Source: Chloroflexota bacterium
GTDB lineage: Bacteria; Chloroflexota; Dehalococcoidia; Dehalococcoidales; UBA2162
DNA length: 64,000 nt
Direction: 5' to 3'
NCBI GenBank assembly: GCA_016190825.1
Contig: JACPPV010000009.1
Location: 151,786 to 215,785, forward strand
Shown here: positions 36,984 to 45,085 of the stretch, one piece after another
How the letters are laid out: every line of letters starts with the position of its first letter
Numbering within the stretch: position 1 is the first letter of the stretch
Notes under the pieces: model-generated
What the model was told of the DNA's origin: nothing
Databases searched by the model: none
What the model saw: the letters and a program-made list of their open reading frames with translations, nothing else
Program-made: the position numbers and the translations under genes

Positions 36984-37097
36984 GAGTGCCCCCTGAGGAA
37001 AGATGATAAAGGATACGTGCCAGCCCGTCAATCCAGCGAGGCGTAAAAACAGTGTCTTGTGAAAGGCATTTTGTCTCGAATTCAAGCATTCATTATT

Positions 37098-37209
37098 GTC
37101 ATTCTCCGCCCCGTATCGCGGTACGGGGTAACTGCGACGGAGAATCTACGTCACACAAGGAGTACCCCCCCGCATCAAGTACGGGACAAGCTTCGCAGGG
37201 GTGACAGTT
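37098..37209. repeat. Dispersed palindromic intergenic repeat, copy B
   Basis: CATTCTCCGCC, a nested palindrome CCCCGTATCGCGGTACGGGG, a GGAGAAT arm, then the 41-bp block CCCGCATCAAGTACGGG... (37169-37209), which differs from the copy at 3679-3719 at only two positions. It lies just past the 3' end of the radical SAM gene. Confidence 0.85.
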
Positions 37210-38398
37210 CCAGGGAAGGCTCCAAAACCTCAGCCAGAGATGGTTCTGGTCCAGTCATCTCATCATCGAGGAGCGGCAGAAAGGATGCCTGTTTCTCATC
37301 GGAGAGCATCCCCTGGAACCGAAGGAAGAGAAGGGCTCGTCCGGTTACGACCTTCATCTTCTTCAGTTGTTCCGCTGAAGATATGCTGTGATGTTGACGC
37401 GATTCGATTATTCTCTTTGCCGATACAGGGCCAGTGCCGGGCACACGCAACAGCTCTTCATAGCCCGCTTTGTTAATGTCAACCGGAAAAAGCCACGGTC
37501 GCTTTTGAGCAATGACCAGTTTGGGATCACGCCTGAAGGGAAGATTACCCACCTCATTCAGCGCAAGGTCGATCTCTGACGGCGCAAATCCGTAGACCCT
37601 CAACAACCAATCAGCCTGGTAGAGCCGATGCTCCCGGATTGGCGGGGCCGGACGGACTTGCTCCAACCTTGAATTGGAGATCGGATGGAAGGTGCTGAAA
37701 TATGCCCGCCGTAATCCGATCTCGCGATAAAGGGCGCCTGTCGTATGCAAAATATCGCGGTCGGTTTCGCCGGCAGCGCCGACAACGAACTGGGTTGTTT
37801 GCCCTGAAGGCGTCCAGAACTCGTTCTTCGCCATAACCTGTTTGACCCAGCGCATCCTTTCCACAATACCATTGTGAAGGTCCTTCTTGCGGCTCAGTCT
37901 GGCAAGATGATGGACAGTGGGCGCTTCGATGTTTATGGAAACGCGGCTTGCCAGACGGCAAGCCGTCTCAACCAGGTCAAAGGCGGCGCCGGGCAGGATT
38001 TTCAGATGCACGTACCCCTTGAAGGCATAGCGGTGGCGCAGGATGTCGACCACCTTGAGCATGGACTCCATTGTCTGCGAAGCATCACTGCCAATACCGG
38101 AGCTGAGGAACAACCCCTTGACAAGCCCTTTCCGGTGGAATTCCGCAAATAGTTTCGCTAACTCTTCCGGTTGAAAAGCACACCGGGGAATATCCCGTCC
38201 GACCTGGTTGACGCAATAAGCACAATCGTTAACGCAGGCATTAGTCAGCAGTACCTTGAAAAGGCAGACCGAACCGCCGCCGGGCAGTGCGGCCTCATGA
38301 ATAAAGCGGAGCGCCGGGTTGTTAACAACCGCCCTGCCGCCGCAGACATCATAGTGCGCCGCAGCTACGAGGGCATCAAGCTTGTGGTCAACTTCCAT
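37175..38398 (-). CDS. Radical SAM protein with C-terminal helix-hairpin-helix (TIGR03916-like, putative DNA modification/repair)
   Basis: 407 residues. The radical SAM cluster motif CVNDCAYC (Cys55, Cys59, Cys62) begins the TIM-barrel. Near residue 320 a helix-hairpin-helix segment (EELLRVPGTGPVSAKRIIESR) suggests nucleic-acid contact. This architecture matches the family called putative DNA modification/repair radical SAM protein, whose genes usually pair with a uracil-DNA-glycosylase-like gene; no such partner is seen here. The last residues (about 11) are read through the 41-bp repeat block at 37169-37209. Confidence 0.85.
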   Translation of the reverse strand: MEVDHKLDALVAAAHYDVCGGRAVVNNPALRFIHEAALPGGGSVCLFKVLLTNACVNDCAYCVNQVGRDIPRCAFQPEELAKLFAEFHRKGLVKGLFLSSGIGSDASQTMESMLKVVDILRHRYAFKGYVHLKILPGAAFDLVETACRLASRVSINIEAPTVHHLARLSRKKDLHNGIVERMRWVKQVMAKNEFWTPSGQTTQFVVGAAGETDRDILHTTGALYREIGLRRAYFSTFHPISNSRLEQVRPAPPIREHRLYQADWLLRVYGFAPSEIDLALNEVGNLPFRRDPKLVIAQKRPWLFPVDINKAGYEELLRVPGTGPVSAKRIIESRQHHSISSAEQLKKMKVVTGRALLFLRFQGMLSDEKQASFLPLLDDEMTGPEPSLAEVLEPSLELSPLRSLSRT

Positions 38399-38479
38399 CT
38401 TTGCGTCTCGAACGAGATAAGAACAAACGTACTATATCAACCGGGCCAGAACGTGTCAAGGACCTCACGCGCACCGCAC

Positions 38480-38509
38480 TTGACATTTAGCCTTCGAGAC
38501 TGGTAGAAT
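38480..38509 (+). promoter_or_regulatory. Promoter of the rplU-rpmA operon
   Basis: A consensus TTGACA (38480-38485) and TAGAAT (38504-38509) with an 18-nt spacer. Predicted transcription starts near 38516, giving a leader of about 17 nt that contains GGGAGGT before rplU. Confidence 0.8.
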
Positions 38510-38532
38510 GCCTTGTTTGGGAGGTAACGACC

Positions 38533-38868
38533 ATTTACGCTATTATCGAAACCGGCGGTAAGCAATACAGAGTCTCCCCGGGGCAAACGGTCCAGGTTGA
38601 CCGTCTGAAGGTTGAGGACGGTGATACCGTTGAGCTTGATCGGGTTCTTCTCATTTCCGATGGCGACCGTGTTGTAGTTGGTGCTCCGGCGGTCAACGGG
38701 GCGAAGGTACGTGCTACCTGCCAGGGCCGGGAGAGGGGTGAGAAGATACTTGTCTTCAAATACAAATCAAAGGTGCGCTACCGGCGAAAGAACGGTCATC
38801 GAGCGGAGTATACCAGGTTGATGATTGATGAGATAGTTGAACCGGAGGTAGTGGAAGTTGGCACATAA
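38533..38868 (+). CDS. rplU: 50S ribosomal protein L21, with apparent AUU start codon
   Basis: 111 residues that read as L21 throughout: [19 protein letters not shown] at the start, [23 protein letters not shown] (in two parts) and YTRLMIDEI near the end. No ATG, GTG or TTG is in frame between the family N-terminus and the promoter. The codon where methionine is expected is ATT (38533), eight bases after a strong GGGAGG (38519-38524). The only other in-frame candidate is CTG 38500, which lies upstream of the predicted RNA start. It overlaps rpmA by 11 nt. Confidence 0.88.
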   Translation: MYAIIETGGKQYRVSPGQTVQVDRLKVEDGDTVELDRVLLISDGDRVVVGAPAVNGAKVRATCQGRERGEKILVFKYKSKVRYRRKNGHRAEYTRLMIDEIVEPEVVEVGT

Positions 38869-39112
38869 GAAAGGAGCCGGGCGTTCCCGCAACGGGCGGG
38901 ATAGCCAGGCAAAGCGGCTGGGCCCGAAGGTTTATGCCGGTGAGACCGTTCATGCCGGGGCGATTCTAGTCCGCCAACGTGGCACGCAAATTCGCCCGGG
39001 CAATAATGTGGGCACAGGGAAGGACTATACCCTTTTTGCCCTGGTTGAGGGCGTTGTGAAGTACGAACCGGCGGCAAAAAACAAGCGGAAAGTAAGTGTC
39101 TACGCGAGTTAG
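38858..39112 (+). CDS. rpmA: 50S ribosomal protein L27
   Basis: 84 residues with the L27 signature [21 protein letters not shown], then [20 protein letters not shown] and [11 protein letters not shown]. The start is TTG at 38858 inside the end of rplU, implying translational coupling. There is no N-terminal propeptide of the kind cleaved by Prp in Firmicutes. Confidence 0.96.
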   Translation: MAHKKGAGRSRNGRDSQAKRLGPKVYAGETVHAGAILVRQRGTQIRPGNNVGTGKDYTLFALVEGVVKYEPAAKNKRKVSVYAS

Positions 39113-39116
39113 AAAA

Positions 39117-39323
39117 ATGAAAGAAAAGATTCATCCCCAGTATTTCACTGATGCCCGGGTAGTTTGCGCCTGCGGAAATACCTTTACCGCGGGCTCCACC
39201 AAGAAGCTGCTCAAGGTGGAGATGTGCAGCAAATGCCATCCCTTTTTTACCGGTGAACGCAAGATGCTGGATACAGCCGGGCGCGTGGAAAGGTTCAGGC
39301 AGCGCTACCAGAAAAAGGCATAG
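39117..39323 (+). CDS. rpmE: 50S ribosomal protein L31 (zinc-binding type)
   Basis: 68 residues from ATG 39117: [22 protein letters not shown] is the standard start, and the zinc ligands are the CAC pair and CSKC near residue 40, followed by [20 protein letters not shown]. An in-frame GTG at 39096 overlaps rpmA and is an alternative start. It completes an rplU-rpmA-rpmE run. Confidence 0.94.
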   Translation: MKEKIHPQYFTDARVVCACGNTFTAGSTKKLLKVEMCSKCHPFFTGERKMLDTAGRVERFRQRYQKKA

Positions 39324-39361
39324 CTCTTATTGCCCGAAAGGCGGGATAGTGAAAACGGAGC

Positions 39362-39397
39362 GGAGTCCCGGTTTTTCGGGACTCCACTTATTTTTCA
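39362..39397 (+). terminator. Rho-independent terminator after rpmE
   Basis: GGAGTCCCG (39362-39370) and CGGGACTCC (39377-39385) form a 9-bp stem with a GTTTTT loop, followed by ACTTATTTTTC. It stands only 11 nt before the DUF1385 start, so it may act as an attenuator for that gene. Confidence 0.85.
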
Positions 39398-39407
39398 GGC
39401 AGTATAA

Positions 39408-40295
39408 ATGGCGGGGACATTCTATTACGGCGGGCAGGCAGTAGTTGAGGGTGTGATGATGCGCGGGCGGAAAACAATGGTCACCGCCGTGCGCCGTCCG
39501 GACGGCAGTCTGGCGGTAGATAGCCAGCCACTGCCCGGGCTCTATCATGGCTGGCTGAGACGAACGCCGCTAGCCCGTGGCATTGTCGTCCTGATTGAAG
39601 CCATGTCCCTGGGTATCAAGTCTTTGGTCTACTCTGCCAATGTCTCCCTCGAAGAAGAGGGGGAAAAGGTTTCCGGCGGTATGGCAATGCTAATGGTAAC
39701 CGTATCGCTGGCTATAGCGGTGGGACTCTTTTTCATAGCGCCCCTCTTTTTGACCAGGCTGTTCCATTTCGAGTCGTCACTGGTTTTTAATCTGGTGGAT
39801 GGTTTTTTCCGGGTGGCGATTTTCGTGGCCTACTTGAAGGCTATGTCATTTTTGCCGGATATCAGGCGGGTTTTTGCCTATCACGGCGCTGAGCACAAAG
39901 CCATCAACGCCTACGAAGCGGGGGCGCCGCTGGAGGTAGGTTTTGTCAGGAAATACAGCACTGCCCATACCCGTTGCGGTACCAGTTTTCTTTTCGCGGT
40001 GCTGATAATTTCGGTCATTGTTTTCTCATTGTCCGGTTTGAGGTCGGCCTGGCTGATGGTGCTATCGCGAGTCGTCCTTATTCCGGCAATTGCCTCACTG
40101 GGATACGAGTCCATTTACTTTGGCGCCAGGCACAGTCAGAACTGGCTGGTCAGGGCTGTCATGTCGCCCGGCCTGTGGCTGCAATCGTTGACCACCCGTG
40201 AGCCGGACGATGACCAGATTGAAACAGCCCTGGCGGCTTTGCAAAGCGTGATTGAGGCTGACGGGGCGGAAGAAGCAATCTCGGCGGTGCCGTGA
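39408..40295 (+). CDS. DUF1385 family membrane protein
   Basis: 295 residues. The N-terminal YYGGQAVVEGVMMRGRKTMVTAVRRPDG (read in parts) and the motif YHGAEHKAINAYEAG in the middle, plus TRCGTSFLF, are the hallmarks of DUF1385. Four or so transmembrane segments are visible (around residues 98-120, 128-150, 195-215 and 220-235). The histidine/glutamate-rich motif suggests metal binding. Biological role unknown. Placement after rpmE is common in this lineage, usually before prfA, which is absent here. Confidence 0.92.
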   Translation: MAGTFYYGGQAVVEGVMMRGRKTMVTAVRRPDGSLAVDSQPLPGLYHGWLRRTPLARGIVVLIEAMSLGIKSLVYSANVSLEEEGEKVSGGMAMLMVTVSLAIAVGLFFIAPLFLTRLFHFESSLVFNLVDGFFRVAIFVAYLKAMSFLPDIRRVFAYHGAEHKAINAYEAGAPLEVGFVRKYSTAHTRCGTSFLFAVLIISVIVFSLSGLRSAWLMVLSRVVLIPAIASLGYESIYFGARHSQNWLVRAVMSPGLWLQSLTTREPDDDQIETALAALQSVIEADGAEEAISAVP

Positions 40296-42323
40296 TCAGG
40301 ACACTTTGCGGCGTTTCTTTCCCAGGTAGTCCAGCAGAAGATACTTCCCCAGGGTGCCCGGGTCACTGAAGAAGACGCGCCCCCGGTTTATCTGTGCCAT
40401 CTGGGTGACGAAACTCGTGAAGAACGGTGAATCGTCAAACATGAAGGTATTTATCACGATCCCCTTCTGGGTGCAGTTCCTGACTTCCTTCAGCGTCATT
40501 TGGAGGGTGCGCAAGCTGGGCGGGTGCTGGAAATAGACCTCCGCTCCTTCGCAGTGCGCCGTCGGCTCACCATCGGATACCAGTATTATCTCTTTATTGG
40601 CGCAGTTCTGGCCAGCCAGCAGTTTCCTGGCAAGCCAGAGGGCATGCTGAAAATTGGTCCCGTGTTCGAAGAAAGGAAACGGCATTCGCAAGAGGTCCTC
40701 TCTCTTAATCTCGTGGGCTCTTCCCGAAAAGCCGATTATATAGAGGTGGTCCTTCGGGTAGTAGCTGGCGATGAGATGGTTCAGGGCGATCGCCACCCTC
40801 TTGGCGGCATCAAAATAGCCGTTCATGAACATGGACCGGCTCTGGTCCACTATCAGAACGATCGCGGAGCGCGTTGATTCTTCTGTCTTCCATACTTCGA
40901 AATCTTCCACGCTGAGGCTCACCGGAGGTGGACCGGGCTCCCGCATCAGGGAGTTCATTATCGTCTTCTGGATGTGAATATGAAAGTCATCCCCAAACTC
41001 GTACTTTCTCGTTTCCTGAGTTCTCTCGGAGCCGGCACCCATCTTATCGAGGTTATGCGGGCCGAAGTGGTCCCTTTTCATGTGAGAAAGGATGTCTTTC
41101 AGAGCTTTCTGTCCGATTTTCCGTATGCCCTGGGGAGTCAACGCATACCTGTTTCCATCTTTCCGGATGTACCCCGCTTCCTCCAGGATTTTCGCCATTT
41201 CCCGCAGTGCTTCCATCTCCCGGGTGGCTTCCTCTCCCAGCAGTTCATTGACCAAGTCAGGATTGATGTCATCCAGGTCCGGGCTGAACTGGGCCTCTTT
41301 TATTTGCTGCTCAAGGCGGTCCATCTTCTGAAGGGATTCCATGAGCTTCATCGCCTCTTCGTATGAGACGGAGTCTTCACCGGAGAATGGGTAGCCTCTT
41401 TGTCTGCGTATTCCAGGGAACATGGCATCCATGTTGACTGCCAGCTTGGCCATCTCAGCCAGCGTTGCATCATCAAACATCGAGTGGATCATTTCCTCGA
41501 GCGCCTGTCTGTCCTCTGGAGACAGGCTTTCCATGAGAGCCTCCGCCTGCTGCATCTGTTCGTGCAATCGCTCCATAAGCTCATCAAAGCTCCTGGGGGG
41601 GTTCGGGCCGAAGAAGTCGCCGAATTGCTGCATGAAGCCATCAAAATCCGGCTCCTCACCCCTTCGCTTTGCCTCCGCCATCTGGTTTATTGCCTCGAGG
41701 AGGTTTCTCATCGCCGCCATGCTCTGGGCATCCATGCTCTGCAGTCTCTGTGTCATATCGCGCATGTATGACTGCATGGCATTTTTCTTTAGCTGGTCTA
41801 AAAGCTCCTGGAACATACGCCGGGCTTCAGGGTCCATAAAATCGTATTTTGTCAGCTCTTTCACCCTGCCGCCCACATCCGGCGGCAGTTCATCCAGCTT
41901 GGCTATGTTTTGCGCCGCCCTATTCTCAAGGGTCTGACGGAGCCTTTCAGTAAGTTCCGGGGGCAGCTCCCCATTCCCTGATTCTGCTTGTTTCTTCGCC
42001 TCGTCCAGTTGCTTCTGGATACCAGCTCTCTCGGTGTCAATTATCTCATCAAGCTTCTGCCGGATATCATCCATGACGGAGCCGAGGTCATATCTTTCAA
42101 GCTGGGTTTGCCTTCTCTGGCGCAGTTGGCGTAGTAGTTTGTCTAGGCCTGGCATCTGCCTGCCCTTATCGTCCGTCATGCCGCTGCGCCGGAGGGCGCG
42201 CAACGCCTGGGCAAGATCCCCGTATTTCATCATCAATTGGTCCAGCTCGTCCATGAGCGTCTCCGCATTCAGGTCAAATACGTCCTGGCTTCCGTCCCAC
42301 TCTGAATAACGATAGGTTTTCAT
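40296..42323 (-). CDS. Large VWA-domain (MIDAS) protein next to the gas-vesicle operon
   Basis: 675 residues with GGGAGG eight bases before the ATG. Residues 1-470 are mostly helical and charged with repeated Asp/Glu/Met/Gln-rich helices. The C-terminal 200 residues form a von Willebrand A domain with a complete MIDAS: DQSRS near residue 490, the threonine in HGTNFQHAL and the aspartate in VSDGEPT. Such proteins (ViaA, CoxE, NorD, BchD-like) usually act with MoxR-type AAA+ ATPases. GvpN upstream is the nearest MoxR-like ATPase, and the CDC48-like enzyme is another candidate. It is the last gene of the same-strand block. Confidence 0.85.
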   Translation of the reverse strand: MKTYRYSEWDGSQDVFDLNAETLMDELDQLMMKYGDLAQALRALRRSGMTDDKGRQMPGLDKLLRQLRQRRQTQLERYDLGSVMDDIRQKLDEIIDTERAGIQKQLDEAKKQAESGNGELPPELTERLRQTLENRAAQNIAKLDELPPDVGGRVKELTKYDFMDPEARRMFQELLDQLKKNAMQSYMRDMTQRLQSMDAQSMAAMRNLLEAINQMAEAKRRGEEPDFDGFMQQFGDFFGPNPPRSFDELMERLHEQMQQAEALMESLSPEDRQALEEMIHSMFDDATLAEMAKLAVNMDAMFPGIRRQRGYPFSGEDSVSYEEAMKLMESLQKMDRLEQQIKEAQFSPDLDDINPDLVNELLGEEATREMEALREMAKILEEAGYIRKDGNRYALTPQGIRKIGQKALKDILSHMKRDHFGPHNLDKMGAGSERTQETRKYEFGDDFHIHIQKTIMNSLMREPGPPPVSLSVEDFEVWKTEESTRSAIVLIVDQSRSMFMNGYFDAAKRVAIALNHLIASYYPKDHLYIIGFSGRAHEIKREDLLRMPFPFFEHGTNFQHALWLARKLLAGQNCANKEIILVSDGEPTAHCEGAEVYFQHPPSLRTLQMTLKEVRNCTQKGIVINTFMFDDSPFFTSFVTQMAQINRGRVFFSDPGTLGKYLLLDYLGKKRRKVS

Positions 42324-42491
42324 CTTGGTCCTCCCTCAGGCGCCCCCGCCCGGCCTTTTTCCCAGCACAAACAACAGATTCCTCGGAGGAAAATTGATAC
42401 TGTTATTCTAACACATATAAAAGGCTTTGCTCAAAACTGCTCCGGGAGAGAGCGCGTCTAACATCTCAGAAAAGGGGAACCCCCTCCCCGG

Positions 42492-43289
42492 TTAGAACGG
42501 CGGCCAGGGCATGCTCCGGTACGATGCCGGGTAGGGGAAAAAGGGATGTTCGATGATCTTACTAAGGCGCCGCTCAAGAGCCTCGACCTCTTCTGCTGCC
42601 AGCAGGTCGGACAGTGCTGCCCTTTCCGGCATTGGCGGCTTCAGTGCCCGATGGAATGCCTCCAGGTCCGCTATGAGTCCTGGGGGGATGGACTGTCCGG
42701 CGAAGTCCCAGATTACCGTGCGGAGCTTCGGGACAGTGTTGAAAGAAAGCGCATTGTCAATGGCCCATATGCGTCCGTCCTGCCCTTCCAGCAGATGCCC
42801 TCCCTTACGGTCGGCGTTGTTCACCAGGCAATCAAAGACAGCTATCCGTTTTAGCTCGGCTGAGTGTTTCGCCCTCAGTACATTGTAGTCCGAGCCTGAA
42901 TTCGTTTCTATGAACCATTGTACCGAGCCGATGCCGTACGGACCGTCCCGGATCACGGTAGGCGGAACGATAAACCACCCGAGGGCCTGGCTCACCACAC
43001 AGGCAGCGCACTCTCTTTTGTAAAGCGTGCCTTCCGGGAAGTCCCACAGGGGTCTTTCGCCGGCACGCGGTTTATAGACTGCCCTGGCAAACCGTTTCCC
43101 CCGGGCAAGTGTGAGCAAGAAGACGTGGTTCGATCCCCTGTAGAGCGGCTCGCAGCCGCTGATCCGCCCGCGCTTGAGAATGGCGCAGACCTCAGGTGCG
43201 GGAACGGCGCGCGCATGGAATCCTGATTTGATTGGAAAGGAGTCTCGATTCGATTCTGCTTCCAAATACCTGTTCTCCATGCAGACCAT
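42492..43289 (-). CDS. TIGR03843/SCO1664-like protein, PI3/4-kinase- or HipA-like fold
   Basis: 265 residues. The sequence VYKPRAGERPLWDFPEGTLYKRE, the later FDCLVNNADRKGGHLL and IWAIDNALSF match the pattern of the TIGR03843 family in Actinobacteria and Chloroflexi, which I recall as distantly kinase-like: the Asn-Asn-Ala-Asp-Arg-Lys and Asp-Asn motifs resemble a catalytic and metal-binding loop. Substrate unknown. ATG 43289 and ATG 43280 are both possible starts. It lies between the gas-vesicle-associated unknown gene and the VWA gene, all on the minus strand. Confidence 0.75.
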   Translation of the reverse strand: MVCMENRYLEAESNRDSFPIKSGFHARAVPAPEVCAILKRGRISGCEPLYRGSNHVFLLTLARGKRFARAVYKPRAGERPLWDFPEGTLYKRECAACVVSQALGWFIVPPTVIRDGPYGIGSVQWFIETNSGSDYNVLRAKHSAELKRIAVFDCLVNNADRKGGHLLEGQDGRIWAIDNALSFNTVPKLRTVIWDFAGQSIPPGLIADLEAFHRALKPPMPERAALSDLLAAEEVEALERRLSKIIEHPFFPYPASYRSMPWPPF

Positions 43290-43359
43290 CCAGCAAATCG
43301 CTCCGCGGCGTTACGGGTTCTGGTCGTGCTGCGGTATTTTTCGAGCGGTGTATAGGTAA

Positions 43360-43389
43360 ATCATGGCTTACCTTGATGAGCCGTGTCAA
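43360..43389 (-). promoter_or_regulatory. Possible promoter of the TIGR03843-VWA pair
   Basis: On the minus strand, TTGACA (43384-43389) and CATGAT (43360-43365) are separated by 18 nt, about 70 bases before the kinase-like gene. The -10 box is weak, so this is a tentative call. Confidence 0.35.
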
Positions 43390-43526
43390 GAAATCGGGGA
43401 GTTGCTGCGGAAATCAAATTGGGGGCTATGTCGAAACTGCTGAGTAATACGGGTGGTATTAAGCCGGGGATTTCGGTTGCCTTTACTGGAATAGCAGGTG
43501 GCCAGTGGAGCTACCGCAGACTCCTC

Positions 43527-44150
43527 CTATTTTCCGGTCAGAGCCTTATAGTATTCCCTAACCGTGGAGATATCCTTTACTTGGACCACCTGGATATCTT
43601 TGGGCAGCCTGTCCGTGACGTCATGATAGGCCCCGATGAATAGGACGCCGGTTTCACCTCCGCCCAGGGTCTCTCGGATTGTTTCTGCGATGAAATTATC
43701 GCGCTGCTTCAACAGCTTGTCCTGTGCCAACTTATATCTGAGGGCCCAGGTCTCTCTTTCCCTCTGCGAAGTGGAGTGGGCTATTTTTGCGATATAATCA
43801 TACTCCCGCTTGACCAGAAGGGGGTCTTCTGTCTTGACCAGTATCGCTCCCCGCTCCAGCAGGCTTCCCACGATCTCAAAGTTTTTGCTGCCCCGGCTGA
43901 TGCCCTCTTTGACAATTCGTAAACCGTTGGGACCTTCCGCTACCATCCCATCCTGGTAAATTTTGAAACCCTTTACGTCTAGGGCGCTAAAGAAGTCGGC
44001 GATGGAATCCCAGAAGCTGGAGATAGCCTGCTCGTGCTTTTGCCACGCCTCGTCTCCGATTTCTTCTGCCGCGACCTTTTCCAGGGCTGAAGCCAAAGAG
44101 CCCATGTCGGCTTTCATATGAAGGATGGGGACAAGATACAGTTTCCTCAT
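43527..44150 (-). CDS. Unknown protein following the gas-vesicle operon
   Basis: About 207 codons from ATG 44150 (the longer frame overlaps the zinc-ribbon gene and is not homologous-looking). It begins RKLYLVPILHMKADMGSL, continues with helical regions and ends with a strand-turn GVLFIGAYHDVTDRLPKDI and VVQVKDI. The combination of a late arginine-rich helix (KQRDNFIAETIRETL) and GAYHDV near the end is reminiscent of TraB-like proteins, but this is only a visual impression. It starts 29 nt after the zinc-ribbon gene, so the pair is probably cotranscribed. Confidence 0.65.
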   Translation of the reverse strand: MRKLYLVPILHMKADMGSLASALEKVAAEEIGDEAWQKHEQAISSFWDSIADFFSALDVKGFKIYQDGMVAEGPNGLRIVKEGISRGSKNFEIVGSLLERGAILVKTEDPLLVKREYDYIAKIAHSTSQRERETWALRYKLAQDKLLKQRDNFIAETIRETLGGGETGVLFIGAYHDVTDRLPKDIQVVQVKDISTVREYYKALTGK

Positions 44151-44179
44151 TGTCTCGTCCTGTTGCCCCCCGTTTCCGT

Positions 44180-44374
44180 CTATCTGTTCTGAAATTTGAT
44201 TCGTTTTTCTACGGTTGCTCCGCATTCGGGGCAGAACTTGTAGAACTTCCAGAAGCGCCATCTTGCGCGGCAATGAGAGCACGTCATCGTCCAGGGCTCC
44301 CCACAATGAGGACAAAAAGCATCGGCGCTGTTTACGGTGGCGCCGCACCCGGGGCATTTGTTCCATTCCGTCAT
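44180..44374 (-). CDS. Double zinc-ribbon protein
   Basis: 64 residues from ATG 44374 (AGGAAG upstream). Four CxxC pairs: CPGC (7-10), CPHC (21-24), CSHC (32-35) and CPEC (48-51), giving two zinc ribbons in tandem. A basic/aromatic stretch RARWRFWKFYK lies between pairs three and four. The protein is all zinc ribbon with no effector domain. The same zinc-ribbon theme appears at the end of GvpJ in the operon. Confidence 0.75.
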   Translation of the reverse strand: MTEWNKCPGCGATVNSADAFCPHCGEPWTMTCSHCRARWRFWKFYKFCPECGATVEKRIKFQNR

Positions 44375-44532
44375 GTTATTCTTCCTGCCCTGGCGGAGGG
44401 CTGAAAAAGCCTTTCTCATCAATCTTCTGGTACTTAGTTGCATAATTAACTTTATGTATTGCCTCTCCCTCTGTGGGGCATTCTATTTCACCCTTATCCC
44501 GTTGCTTCGCTCATCTCGATATGTCGGGATAA

Positions 44533-44555
44533 CTTTCTCCCTTGAGGGGAGAAAG
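44533..44555. terminator. Hairpin between gvpO and the zinc-ribbon gene
   Basis: CTTTCTCCC (44533-44541) and GGGAGAAAG (44547-44555) form a 9-bp stem in the 210-nt gap after gvpO. No T-run follows on the minus strand. It may mark the end, or partial attenuation, of the gvp transcript. Confidence 0.45.
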
Positions 44556-44584
44556 GAGAGATATTGCATGGTATTTTTGTAGTG

Positions 44585-44839
44585 CTAATTATCCATCGTT
44601 TCACCGCGTCTACGCAGTTTCTTCCTCCCGAAGCTGAAAACGTTGCCATCGCAGTCGAGGCAGACCTCGTAAAGTCCCAGTACATCCATCGTATCCGGGA
44701 TGGCCTTTCTTTCTACCGCTTCCAGCGAGACCAGCCAGCCCATATCCGTCTTTAAGACGCCGATAATCGAATTGATAGGCAGCCTGCTAAGGCTGGCAAA
44801 CTCATCCTGCGCCTTTCTGATAATATCATTGGCATTCAT
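44585..44839 (-). CDS. gvpO: Gas vesicle protein GvpO
   Basis: 84 residues. The GvpO pattern is clear: helix RKAQDEFASLSRLPINSIIGV, then GWLVSLEAVERKAIPDTMDVLGLYEVCLD (by parts) and FSFGRKKLRRR at the end. GvpO is an accessory protein required for gas vesicle formation in haloarchaea and actinobacteria, where it interacts with GvpN. An AGGAGGT ribosome-binding site precedes the ATG. It is the last gene of the contiguous gvp set. Confidence 0.9.
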   Translation of the reverse strand: MNANDIIRKAQDEFASLSRLPINSIIGVLKTDMGWLVSLEAVERKAIPDTMDVLGLYEVCLDCDGNVFSFGRKKLRRRGETMDN

Positions 44840-44842
44840 GTG

Positions 44843-45085
44843 CTACCTCCTGTCCATGCTTTCGCAATGTGTTGTTGCGTCCATTCGCAACGCTTCATCC
44901 CATTCCTGCCAAGTGCCGTACCTGAGCATTGTTTCCATCCCGGCGATAGCGGCCCTCAGCTTTATGCCTAGAAGAGGGATGCCGGCTACTTGGATAATGA
45001 GGTCGGCATCAATTACGAGGCCCCTGTCCAGCACCCTTTCCAGGAGGTCTGCCAGAGTGGCCCGGGTTTCCAGCGTCGAATTCAT
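44843..45085 (-). CDS. gvpM: GvpA-family minor gas vesicle protein (GvpM/GvpJ type)
   Basis: 80 residues from ATG 45085. The GvpA-like core TLADLLERVLDRGLVIDADLIIQVAGIPLLGIKLRAAIAGMETML (read in segments) has the helix-strand-strand-helix layout. The IPLLGIKLRAA and GMETMLRYG segments place it with GvpM/GvpJ, not with structural GvpA. Minor proteins of this kind are thought to nucleate the vesicle tips. It overlaps the gvpL stop by 4 nt. Confidence 0.85.
   Translation of the reverse strand: MNSTLETRATLADLLERVLDRGLVIDADLIIQVAGIPLLGIKLRAAIAGMETMLRYGTWQEWDEALRMDATTHCESMDRR

Noticed and set aside
41400-42309. Plus-strand frames opposite the VWA gene (up to 171 codons)
   Set aside because: Antisense shadows of the helical Asp/Glu-rich region of the VWA protein.
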